This document shows, one piece after another, positions 33,205-43,700 of a DNA stretch of 64,000 nucleotides. The notes below the pieces were generated by a model that had not been told where the DNA came from, made no database searches, and saw nothing but the letters and a program-made list of their open reading frames with translations. Made by a program: the position numbers and the translations under genes. Position 1 is the stretch's first letter. Every line of letters begins with the position of its first letter. Location: the NCBI GenBank assembly GCA_030063045.1, contig JAQSEB010000198.1, positions 124,001 through 188,000 of the forward strand. The letters run 5' to 3'. The stretch is from Pratylenchus scribneri. Its lineage: Eukaryota > Nematoda > Chromadorea > Rhabditida > Pratylenchidae.

Positions 33205-33415
33205 TTGTGTTTAATTCCGGAAAGATGTGTTTTGTTCTGGTTAGATTTTGTTTCATTCCGGAAAGATTTGTGTTTTGTTCCGGTTAAATTGTGTTTCATT
33301 CCGGAAAGATTTGTGTTTTGTTCCGGTTAGATTGTGTTTCATTCCGGAAAGATTTGTGCTTTGTTCCGGTTAAATTGTGTTTCATTCCGGAAAGATTTGT
33401 GTTTTGTTGAAATTT
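33205..33415. repeat. 43-bp tandem repeat
   Basis: Units alternate TTCATTCCGGAAAG and TTTTGTTCCGGTTA half-units, with exact 43-bp spacing at 33250, 33293, 33336 and 33379. It lies just downstream of the POLD1 pseudogene fragment. Confidence 0.85.
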
Positions 33416-33546
33416 CTTAGAACAATAGACCCTGCCGAATCGAAGTTTTATTCTCGTTTCTATGAATTAGAAGTTTTGAAAAAGTTTTTCCTATTTCACA
33501 GGAAACGTACATTTCCTAACATATATTTTAATATTTTTAATTAAAC

Positions 33547-33776
33547 CTGTAATTCGGGTATAAAATTGTAGGCAACATCCTCCTTTTGTTCACCAAGGAA
33601 ATAATAGCTAACATTGTTCAACGAATAACTTCTCAATTTGTAATCGCGAAGTAAAATCTTAAAATAAAATTAATTTAAATGCAAATAAATCAATAAACCT
33701 GAAGAACATCAAACACAATTCGGCCATCCATTGAGCAAACTTTGTTGATCCGGTTGCCATTTGCTTGGATTGTAGG
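33547..33776 (-). pseudogene. POLD1 (DNA polymerase delta) fragment, downstream part
   Basis: Two exons with GT-AG sites: 33776-33699 (ends GRIVFDVLQ) and 33657-33547 ([20 protein letters not shown], then FLGEQKEDV). They match the end of the 3'-5' exonuclease domain of DNA polymerase delta. The polymerase half of the gene is absent. One exon expected between this part and the upstream part at 59 kb (the FPFLGRV region of animal POLD1) was not found. Together with frameshifts in the other half, this marks a decayed gene. A possible extra exon near 33040-33135 does not match POLD1. Confidence 0.85.
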
Positions 33777-34183
33777 CTGGCATCCCTTTGCTTACAAACA
33801 TTTCCCTTTATTCTACTCAATAGCAGACACGGTTCTCAATCTTAATTATGGGTATTTAATTTGGTGAAAAATTGAAAATGGACAAAAGGTTTTAACGGTT
33901 CAAAGGTTTGTATAGCCCCAATTGATAGATCTCGTAAGATCAAGATGCGCAGTTTAGTGCATAATTTGGTCAAAATTAAGAATATAATTAAACCGTTTAA
34001 ACCACCTGATGGTTTTTGGTATAAACCATCTTTAGTATTAAACCGCTTAAACCATCATATGGTTTTGCGTTTTGGTATTAAACCATTTTATGGTTTTTGG
34101 TTCAAAATCAAAATTAATTCAAAATAAAAATTGGTTAAACCTTAAGAAGACAAACCATTGAACTGTTAATCGCATTTCAAATA
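33777..34183. other. Intron remnant left of the Polinton
   Basis: No exon is seen. From about 33890 to 34140 there are degenerate AAACCATNNNATGGTTTTTGGT repeats related in style to the minisatellite at 31.3 kb. The stretch ends in the target-site copy caaata at 34178-34183. Confidence 0.5.
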
Positions 34184-34248
34184 AGTAGTAAACCATTTCC
34201 CTTTGGAGCTTCCTTACCCCAGATATAAGGATCATTCGAGTAATATTT
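34184..34248 (+). repeat. Polinton left terminal inverted repeat
   Basis: 65 bp beginning AGTAGTAAACCATTTCCC. It pairs with 59125-59189 with a single difference at position 50 of the repeat. Confidence 0.97.
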
Positions 34249-34480
34249 AAATAAAAGAATTTTGGCGAATTGTCTAAAATTAGATTTTATTTCATATTAA
34301 ATGAAAATAAAAAATAAATATAATTCTAAAATGAATTTTAATTAGATTTAATTGAATTTTTGATTTCCAATTTTAAAAATTTTAAAAATAAAAATTGACT
34401 CTTTTTTATTTCAGAGTGTTCAATTTAATTAAACGATTTAAAAAATTTATAAAATAAACGGCTTTTCCTCCAAAAATTAA

Positions 34481-34687
34481 ATGGATTTTAACAAAGAAGT
34501 GAACGAAATTTGGAACAATCAAGACGTTGAACAGGCATTATGCGCACCATTTGCAAATTCAATCCGAAATGACGAGGAGTTGAACAAAGTTTTATTAAAA
34601 TTAATAAATAATTTTAATCATAAAATTTTTCCATCAGATAACTCGCATCAACCCACGCCATCTCCAATTTGTTGTCCGAAACGATGA
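34481..34687 (+). CDS. Small hypothetical protein near the left terminus
   Basis: A 68-codon frame (MDFNKEVNEIWNNQD...) preceded by AT-rich DNA. Downstream to about 34750 the phrase CCGAAATGACNNGGAGTTGAACAA recurs three times, so part of the frame belongs to a short duplication. No family is recognised and it may not be a gene. Confidence 0.3.
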   Translation: MDFNKEVNEIWNNQDVEQALCAPFANSIRNDEELNKVLLKLINNFNHKIFPSDNSHQPTPSPICCPKR

Positions 34688-35660
34688 GGAGTTGAACAAA
34701 CCACCTTGCCAATTAGCCGTCCGAAATGACATGGAGTTGAACAAGGTTTAAAAAATTTTAATCAAAAATAAAAATATTTTAAAACTTCAGAAGAATTCCC
34801 TCAAAATTCATCTGAACCGGAAATGCCTCAAAATCTTCTTTCTGGGTGTGGTGGCTTTTTCAACCTTTTGCCAGCTTATCTTCTGGTTAATTGTGTGGCG
34901 AAAATAAGGAAGGAATTGTAAAGGACTCTTTGGGCTTTCCAATGGTATATCGTCTTCCCAAATTGGTTATTGCCTCACCGATCTTTATTTTTTTGGTTTG
35001 TTTTGTAAATAATTTTAAATTAAATATTTTAAATAATAAATAGCTTAAAATTATTCATTCATTTTGAATTTGATTTGCTTTTTTTTTCAGTTTGAGCTTT
35101 CAAATGGTATATCGCCTTCCCAAATTGGTTGCTTCCTTGTTGAGCTTATTTAAAAGATGATTCAATCGATTTTGATTATTTATTTATTTTTTATCATCAT
35201 TTATTTTATTAAAAGCGATAAACATTTTTATGTAATTTTTATTATTTTTAAACTGATATTATATTTGAAAGTTTAATAACATAAATTTCCGGTTGAATGA
35301 CCGGACCATTGGGTCATTTTGGTTTGAATGTTGAATTGCATATAGTGACCCATATTTAATATCTTTTGATGTATTATTTGAATCTTTTTGGTCCATTTTT
35401 AATAAGATACTCATCGGAAATGGAAAGTTGATGGAAAATATTTAGATTGAAAAATAAGGCGAATTCTTTTCATCTAAAATAGAACGGATTGGGCTGACAG
35501 AATGAATAGTTTATTATTTCAATACGGAAATGGAAAATAGGTTCATGCATCGAAAAAAATGTTTATTATTGCCGTTGATATATTTAATATTTATGGGTCA
35601 ATGATTCCGAATGATGATGATGACCCTCCCTCTCTATATTTTCCCCCAATTAATAATCCT
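34688..35660. other. Non-coding interval with short duplications and a promoter-like module
   Basis: Two copies of AATGGTATATCG(T/C)CTTCCCAA lie at about 34941 and 35106. A module with TGACCGGACCATTGGGTCA (35301-35319) is related to the duplicated promoter at 36.75-37.1 kb. No gene is seen. Confidence 0.45.
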
Positions 35661-35664
35661 TCAG

Positions 35665-35673
35665 TATAAAATA
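35665..35673 (+). promoter_or_regulatory. TATA box of the Bcl-2-like gene
   Basis: TATAAAATA about 155 bp upstream of the ATG at 35828, in a stretch without other genes. Confidence 0.45.
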
Positions 35674-35827
35674 GCATACATCAAACCAAATAAAATATTT
35701 TATGTTTACCTTCATTCATCATATTTGAATATCCCTTGTAAATACTTCACCGTTTATTTTTCTTGAAAAATTAATTTTAAGATCCGTTCAATTTCTTTCA
35801 ATTTAACTCGTCGATTATAATTTTTAA

Positions 35828-36618
35828 ATGGTTTCCAAAATATTGAAAATTATTGGCTCGGACCCTTTCCTGCTTTTTTTTATAAAGCGTCAAATTGAGT
35901 ACAATGGACAATTTAAATGGACTGAAGCGCCATTTTGTTTTTCGGATGATCCCCCTAGGGAATGGATTGCTTTGGAAGAAGCCGCCGTCCTCGTCGGAGC
36001 TGTTTACCGACTTCTCATTGAGGAAACGATGACCAAAATCCTTCATGCCCCTAAGGATTTTCTCAACTTTAAAAGGGTAGGACAAAAAATATTAAATAAA
36101 TAAATGAAATAAATTTAAATGAAATAAAGGAAAATTAAATTTCCCTTTCCAACCCCTCTCTACAGTTTTTGAGTCAATTTGTGGATTTGGTGAGCCGAAA
36201 TGAAAAGCCGCATGTATCGATTTTAGCATTAATTGCATTCTCCGGAGCGTATAGTCGAAGAATGGCGGAATCGGAAATCGCTCAAATTCGTCAAATTTCA
36301 ATTTTTTCATCAATTTTTTTGGCTTCTGAATTGACTGAAAAGGCTGGAAATTGGGTGTGAATTTAAATTTAAAAATCTATATTATTAAATTCTTAAAAAA
36401 TGAAAATTTTTAGATTAAATCTTAAAAAAAAAGTAACGGAATTTCAAATCCATATTAAAACGATTTTCATTTAGGAACTTTTTTGCGACAAAGTGGTTGG
36501 TATGATAGATCAAGCTGAATCAAATGCCGTCCAAACTAGCTCCTCTACCAAACTTTATGGTCTTCTTTCACTTTCATTCATCTGCGGCGTTGTCGTCTCC
36601 TATTTTTTCTTCAAATAA
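35828..36618 (+). CDS. Bcl-2-like, tail-anchored apoptosis regulator (three exons)
   Basis: Exons 35828-36076, 36166-36354 and 36475-36618 are joined by GT-AG introns of 89 and 120 bp, all phase 0, giving 193 residues, the usual size for the family. Exon 2 carries a BH1-like helix (HVSILALIAFSGAY) that lines up with the BH1 core, although the usual Asn-Trp-Gly-Arg is not kept. A BH2-like Gly-Asn-Trp ... Phe spans the exon 2/3 junction. The C terminus is a hydrophobic anchor (LYGLLSLSFICGVVVSYFFF) ending in Lys, as in mitochondrial or ER Bcl-2 proteins. Bcl-2 proteins hold pro-death partners and block caspase activation; viral copies do this for the virus. Here the role is inferred from fold-level motifs. 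It could be a divergent capture of a nematode CED-9-type gene. Exon phases and tail anchor make a chance reading unlikely. Confidence 0.62.
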
Positions 36619-36684
36619 AGAAAGAAGAAATTTGAAAAAAAAGACAATTGAAAGAAATAATGATTTTGCCAATTTTAATCTAAA

Positions 36685-37218
36685 ATCAAATATTCTTAAA
36701 TATTCTTAATGGATGAGTTTGACTATTTTAATAGATTTTAAGTGCTAACAAGGAAATTGAGATTTTTCCGGCTGAATGACCGGGCAATTGGGTCATTTTG
36801 GTACGATTTTTGAATTTGCATATAGAGTCCCATATTTAATATCTTTTGCTGTATTATTTGACTCATTTTGATCCATTTTTAATAAGATGCGAGGGTATAT
36901 AAATTGACGACGCTTTTTATATTCAATTCCCCTTTTTCCATTACCATTTGAATCAAATATTCTTAAATATTCTTAATGGACGAGTTTGACTATTTTAATA
37001 GCTTTTAAGTGCTCACAAGGGAAATTCAGATTTTTCCGGCTGAATGACCAGGCAATTGTGTCATTTTGGTATGATTTTTGAATTTGCATATAGAGTCCCA
37101 TATTTAATATCTTTTGCTGTATTATTTGACTCATTTTGGTCCATTTTTAATAAGATGCGAGGGTATATAAATTGACGACGCTTTTTATATTCAATTCTCC
37201 TTTTTCCATACTTTACCA
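36685..37218 (+). repeat. Tandem duplication of a 267-bp promoter segment
   Basis: 36685-36951 and 36952-37218 are near-identical. Each contains TGACC(G/A)GGCAATTG(G/T)GTCA, the phrase TTTAATATCTTTTGCTGTAT and a TATATAAA box (36896-36903 and 37164-37171). Only the second copy is followed by a gene, at 37224. A third, partial relative is at 35285-35410. Confidence 0.85.
37164..37171 (+). promoter_or_regulatory. TATA box of the coiled-coil/RING-like gene
   Basis: TATATAAA 60 bp upstream of the ATG at 37224. It is within the second copy of the duplicated promoter, which also carries an imperfect TGACC...GGTCA inverted repeat. Confidence 0.6.
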
Positions 37219-37223
37219 ATATT

Positions 37224-39279
37224 ATGGATAGACTTGAATCAAAACTCCAAAACACTGCTATCCTTTCATTACATAATTCTTATTTGCTTGACGAAATTAC
37301 GCCAAAAATTAATAAAATTTCAAAGGAATTAGAGACCATCGGTGAGATGGCCGAAGCTTCGTTTACCACAGTAAAAGCGCATGGAAAAATCATTGAATGG
37401 ATCACAAACAGCATGGCTGAAACAGCAAAGACTTCAACATCTGAAACACCAGAAAGGGTTTCAACCCCTTATTTTTTGGCTCCAACTCCGGCATATCCAG
37501 ACCCAATTTACTCCCCAGCCGAATTTACAACAATGATTGAAAATTCCGCAATGTCTCCGGTGAATTTTGGAACATCTCTATTGGAGGATGCCATGAAGGA
37601 TTCAGAGACACCAATCATGCCATTACCTCCACCTCCTCCTCCTCCGGATCTATCAATGCCGAAAACAAAAGGTAGGCTCCTAAGATAAATTTATTCATAA
37701 TAATATTAATTCGATCTGGATAATTAAGATTAATCCCATTTTGGGGAATATTTTTTGGAAAGAAAAACACATTTTGGCAATCATTTTCCTGAATGGAAAA
37801 CCCATTTTAGGGAATTTTTTTTTGAAAAGAAAAACACATTTTGGCAATCATTTTCCCGAATGGAAAACCCATTTTGGGGAATATTTTTTTGAAAAGAAAA
37901 ACACATTTTGGCAATTATTTTCTCGAATGGAAAACCCATTTTGGGAATATTTTTTTGAAAATAAAAACACGTTTTGGCATTAATTTTCCAGAATGGAAAA
38001 CCCATTTTAGGGAATATTTTTTTGAAAATAAAAACACGTTTTGGCAATAATTTTCCAGAATGGAAAACCCATTTTGGGGAAAATGGAAAATGCCTTTTGG
38101 GGGATATTTTTAAGAAAGGAAAAAGACATTTTGGCAATCATTTTCCCGAGTGGAAAATACATTTTGGGGAACATTTTCCGGAAAAATAATGCATATTTTG
38201 ACGAACATTGGAAAGGATTTATTTTTTGTGTCTAAATTTCTCTATTTCTGAAGAGCTTATTTTTTGTTCCGGCTAGAATAAATTAGAATATACTCCGGAA
38301 AGCTAATTTTTGTTCCATTTTGAATAAATCCATCTTTTTTAGGAAAGTTGAAAATTAAACATGTCTTGTTTCTCGGATAGATGGAAACTCTAGATTAGTT
38401 CAACTTTAGGATATATTCCTCTTTTTGCTTGGATTAATTCCATCTATTAAATGATTCCATATGCTTGTAGATTAATTCCACTTATTCAAAAGATAATGTA
38501 AACGTTAAATTATTTTTTCAGTAAAATGTCTCAAATGTCGAGGAAAGACATCAAATGATTCAAATGGTACCGTTAAAGAGACAAGTGCATCTCCAGCGAA
38601 ATCTAAAGGCGAGAAAAATTTTTCTTTGTAGATTTTTATTTATTGTAGACTAATTCATCTTCTTTGTAGATTAATTTAGATCTGTGAAAACTTAGATTAA
38701 TATCACCTATTTAAAATTTAGAATAGCTCCGCTTGAAATTTGAGTTAATTCCGGCTAATTAAAATTTAGAATGAGCCTGTCTGATTAAAATATGGATTTG
38801 TTCCTGTGAAAACTGAGATTATCATCACCTATTTAAAACTTGGAATAATTCATCCGGAAATTTGGATTAATTTAGACTGATTAAAACGTGGATCTGTTCC
38901 GTCTAATTAAAACAGATTAATTCTGCCTGAAATTTGGGTTAATTTCAACTGATTAAAACTTGGATTAGTTCCCACTGAATTGGATTCATTCCTTTTGATT
39001 TCACTTTTGTATTTTATAGTTGATCAGCCACATCGTCGTTCACACAGACGTAAATGGTGTATCGAATGTCGAAAAAACATTGTCGAAATGCGTCCGATAG
39101 GTTGCAGCCATTTCCTGGTGTGTTCGAACCGAAAATGTGTGGATGGATACGCTTTAAAAAATCGCGTGAAAAATGTGCAAACCCTCCAAAAATTTCAAGA
39201 AATTGTCCACTTTACATGCAATCATTGTAAAAGACTAAGCAATTGTTTTCTGGCCGAAATTCCATCGGACGGAAATTGA
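37224..39279 (+). CDS. Coiled-coil / Pro-rich / RING-like zinc protein (three exons)
   Basis: Exons 37224-37671, 38522-38608 and 39020-39279 join in phase 1 throughout and give 264 residues. The N-terminal 65 residues are helical (ITPKINKISKELETIGEMAE), a Pro-rich run PLPPPPPPPD follows near residue 135, and exon 2 adds CLKC. Exon 3 holds WCIEC, GCSHFLVCSNRKC and FTCNHC, an order of C-x2-C, C-x-H, C-x4-C, C-x2-C that resembles a RING finger. RING proteins are usually E3 ubiquitin ligases; that activity is inference. The second intron has a GC donor (AAAG|GCGAGA) with a normal AG acceptor, so a read through or a separate last gene is possible. Confidence 0.55.
37735..38190. repeat. Intronic 60-70-bp tandem repeat
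   Basis: About seven units of AAAACACATTTTGGCAATCA ... GAATGGAAAACCCATTTT lie in the first intron of the preceding gene. They are open on both strands, but this is repeat sequence. Confidence 0.85.
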
Positions 39280-39299
39280 TATCTTTCTAATATTATTCT

Positions 39300-39890
39300 T
39301 TCCTTTCTATATCATAGCAAAAAATTGAAATCAAAAAATTTTAAAATCAAAAAACCTAAAAAAAAATTTTAAAATCAAAAACCCCAAAAAAATTTTAAAA
39401 TCAAAAAACCTAAAAAAATTTTTAAAATCAAAAACCCCAAAAAATTTTAAAATCAAAAAAACTAAAAAAATTTTAAAATCAAAAACCTAAAAAATTTTTA
39501 AAATCAAAAACCCCAAAAAAATTTTTAAAATCAAAAACCCCAAAAAAATTTTAAAATCAAAAAAACTAAAAAAATTTTAAAATCAAAAACCTAAAAAAAT
39601 TTTTAAAATCAAAAACCCCAAAAAAATTTTTAAAATCAAAAACCCCAAAAAAATTTTAAAATCAAAAAAACTAAAAAAATTTTAAAATCAAAAACCTAAA
39701 AAAATTTTAAAATCAAAAACCCCAAAAAAATTTTTAGAATCAAAAATCCCAAAAATTTTTAAAATAAAAAATCACAAAAAAAATTTTAAAATCAAAAATC
39801 ATAAAAAATTTTTAAAATAAAAAATCCAAAAAAATTTTTAAATCAAAAATCCTAAAAAAATTTTTAAAATCAAAAATCCAAAAAAATTCT
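39300..39890. repeat. A-rich tandem repeat of about 22-25 bp
   Basis: More than twenty degenerate units of AAAATTTTAAAATCAAAAACC lie just after the stop of the coiled-coil/RING-like gene. There is no coding potential. From 39,890 to 40,740 I see only AT-rich DNA and no gene. Confidence 0.85.
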
Positions 39891-40751
39891 TTTCTATAAT
39901 AATTGTATGTCTCATATCTATTTCTCTTTTAAATATTTGTATGTTTCAAAAAAATTTTTCATAATTATAAAATTTTTCCATTTCCTTTTCTATAATAATT
40001 GTACGTCTGTATGGTTTCTATGTAAAATAATTTTTTCTTATTATTAATTTTAAATAATAAAGGAGTGTACAAAAAATATTTTATTTTTAATATTTCAAAA
40101 ATAAATGTATCTTAGGGAATTGTTGATTAAATTTTGTTTTATCTTTGGAATCATATTTTTCGACATAACTTTGCTTGAAAAATTATTAATTTTAAGGATA
40201 CCAAAGAATCTTTGAAAATAATTAAAAAATATTTACATTTATGACTCATTTTTCGTTGACATATCATACCGACAAATTTTCATCATACCCTGGTATGAAC
40301 TATCTGGAATGGAAATTTTTTATCTCATTTTAATTTTATTGCATTATTCGGTCTTAAAGATATGGTAATGTTTGATTTTGATAGAGGAAAAAGATCTGAA
40401 AAAACCAACAAATATTGGAATATGAATTAGAAAAATATCCGCTCTTCACCATAAAAATTATGTATTTATTTAGTATAGAATTATGTTCTTATTTTTTTCC
40501 TCTTATTGTTGGAAGAATGTAACATAAATAATAATCTCTTTGAAAATGAGATGGCATCTTTTTCTCTTCTCTTGAAAATTCCGTCGCCTTAAGAGAATTT
40601 TTAATTTTCTTTACAAAATTAATCACATGAAATTTGGTAGGCTATTGAAAATTTTTTATTTCTTGGATTTCCGAGGATCCAATCACAAATTTTTAAGTCA
40701 AAAATGTATTTACAATATAAATTTATTCAATTACAATAAAATGAATAAAAT

Positions 40752-43700
40752 TTAATTAACATAACCAAAGTCTCTTACAAAATAATCTTCAGTGATAATT
40801 CCTTTACCCACATATGGTTTGTAGATTTTGACCATTGGTCTCGAGATGATTTCTCCTTTATTAACAGCTGGTCTGATGAATCTGGGATAACATACTGGAA
40901 TGTGTTCGACTTCACCACTCTCGGCATACTTCAAGACACTTTTTTTAAAGGTGTCATAACACAATGTGTTGCTTATTATTTCACTATTTAGTGTGATCCC
41001 TCTGACTTTTAGACTATAACTTATCTCATTAGTCCTATTGTCCCTCAGCATTAATCCGTATTGTTTGGCCCCACCAGAAACATATTCGATGATGCTTTTT
41101 CCTGGATATTCATCTGTTAAATCGCCCAAATGTGGTCCGATTGACAAAGGATTGTTATCTACCGGGTGCGAAAATATAATTGAGTCGGTATCGCAATACA
41201 GAAGTTGGGACCCTTCCGATCTGGCGACTTTCTTCATAGCATCCAAAAGTATCAATCTTGCTTGACTTGTCGTCCACAACGATATTATAATATTTGAGCA
41301 ATTGTGTTCCTCTACGAATTCATTTTTGACTTGGTAACTTATCAAAATAGTCTCATCTGTTAGCATGTTTATAGAATTGACTTCAATTGTTCGATCTTCC
41401 AAATATTTTCGTAATAAGGCTGGAGAATCTGTGATCATTGTCTTTACTAATTGATTTCTCAATGAGAATCGCCCCCAAAGATTATTGGCACATAGCTTCG
41501 CAATAAATCGTTTCCCTTTGTTTGGTATCATCTTTTCTCTTTCTATTTTGATATTAAAACTTTCATCGCATTCTTTGATGAATTTATCTTCATCTTCTCT
41601 GGTTTTAATTTGCTCCGGGAAACCACTTGCATGAATTTTCATTGCTAAAAATTCGGCGACATATCCTCGAAATAATTTTGAATCGGTTGAAGTGAATTCT
41701 AAAACACGGTAAACTTTGACGACCTTGTAATTCTCCTTCAAGGCGTAATTTAATTCTATAGATGTACATGAGGATATCCAGCCTCTCTCTTGATCAGTAT
41801 GATGGCAGCTATAATCCTTTATGACACCGCCATTTGGGTATTTTAGAGAACAAGCTCGGCATAAAGGAAATAAAAGTCGATCATCAAACTTCATTGGTAA
41901 TACAGGCACATCAATTTTTCTTGGTGGTATTACAAATACTTTGAGAAGAGCAATTTTATAAGGATTATCTTCTGGTTTTTGCCATAAGACATTCTCATTC
42001 AAAATATGTAATTCTGGATGTCCAATTGGATACTCAGTCACGAAATTTGTATAGGGATAGAGTGAAGTGAAGTCATAATACGATATTTTCTCTCCTTCTT
42101 TTGTCTTATGATAAATTTTAAAGGGACCTGTCCGGCCACCAAAGTAGCAATTTCTGATATTAAGTGGTCCTTCATCGAGATATGAGTCAAAACATTCCTT
42201 CATTTGACGATCTTTACTGAGCATATCGGTAATCTCGCACTCCCAATAAACCTTGACGTTAGGTATTTGACTTTTGATAAAATTCATTCTCAATTTATCC
42301 AATTGCCTGATTTTTCCTGCGGTTTTCCCCGATGGCATCATAAAATCATCTTCGGGATAATGAATTGGACAAGCATGCCAAACACAACCATTGATTTCTA
42401 AAGCCAAATTTTGTTCTTCTATATATCCGTCTAATTTAAATTGTCCACATTTATATTCGCCACCTTCCGAAAGACATGTCCTTATCGTTACATTATGCTT
42501 TTCTGCATACCATTTTAAAAACTTTAAAGCCAATAGGCTTTGATTTTCGGCACTATCATATCCACGTTCTGGCGTTATTCCCAAATGATTTTCGGGTAGA
42601 TGATTCATTCGGAAATGGCGCATACATCCACTTGCGATTGTAATTCCGTCATGTAAAATATCAATTCCATCTCCAGTTGGTTTCTTCCACCTTCCCCAAA
42701 GGCTATTCGCTGGACAATTTGCGATCATTTTGAATTTTTTCGATTTTTTTCTGCTACTCAATTCAAAGAATTCCTCTCTGAAGGCAACTAATGCACTGCA
42801 TAATATTTCTACATCATTAACACAATATTCTGCCAATTTTTCATTTAGATTGAAAGGTTGATTTTTATTATCTTCATAATATTTATTAAATTTTGCTCTC
42901 TTAGCTGGCATCATTCCGGCTACCATATAATCGCTTGAAGGCGGCAAGGAAGGTAGAATTTTATCATAATTAAAGGGATTATTTGCCAAATGAGGAAAAA
43001 ATAATTTTTCCTCAATATCCAAACCAAATGCCGACACAAGTGAGTCCAATGAAATTGGCGTCAAATTGTAAGAGTCTTTGAAGGTTATATCCGGATTTTT
43101 CCCACTCCTTGGAACGTTCATTTGATAAATTTTATTTCCTTTTTTAATCATAGATGGACTATGGCCAAGTTTGAATATTTCTTTGAAGGTCAAAATGTGA
43201 TCAAAACTACCACCATAATGAGCGAAGCAAATTGATTTGTAATCAATGGAAAATTTATAAAGTATCCAATTAACGAATTCTTTTAGTGGATATTCTGTAA
43301 TTATTTGACGATCAACTATAGTTTCTGTAAATCCTCTTTGAGAGAAAGTTATCATTCTTGCATCGCCGCAAATTTCACAATTATTATTTTTTAGGCTTTC
43401 GTTATATTTTAAATTCGCAATACATTTTGTACATATTACTTTGAGTGCAATAAAATTGACGTTGTGTCTATATCTATCCGGATATTTTTCTGTGTCAATA
43501 CTTTGATGTTGCATAGTCTCTACGTCATATACTAGGATACGATAATCTTTATGATTTTTCGGTGTTAATTTTTGTATGTAGCAACCTCGCTCTGGTTCAT
43601 GATAACTTCGGCAAGTATAACACCATCTTTCGAGACACGAATGCCCATTTCTACCGTTTTTTGTATTGTCATTGACATCATAAATTTTCCCGCAAACATC

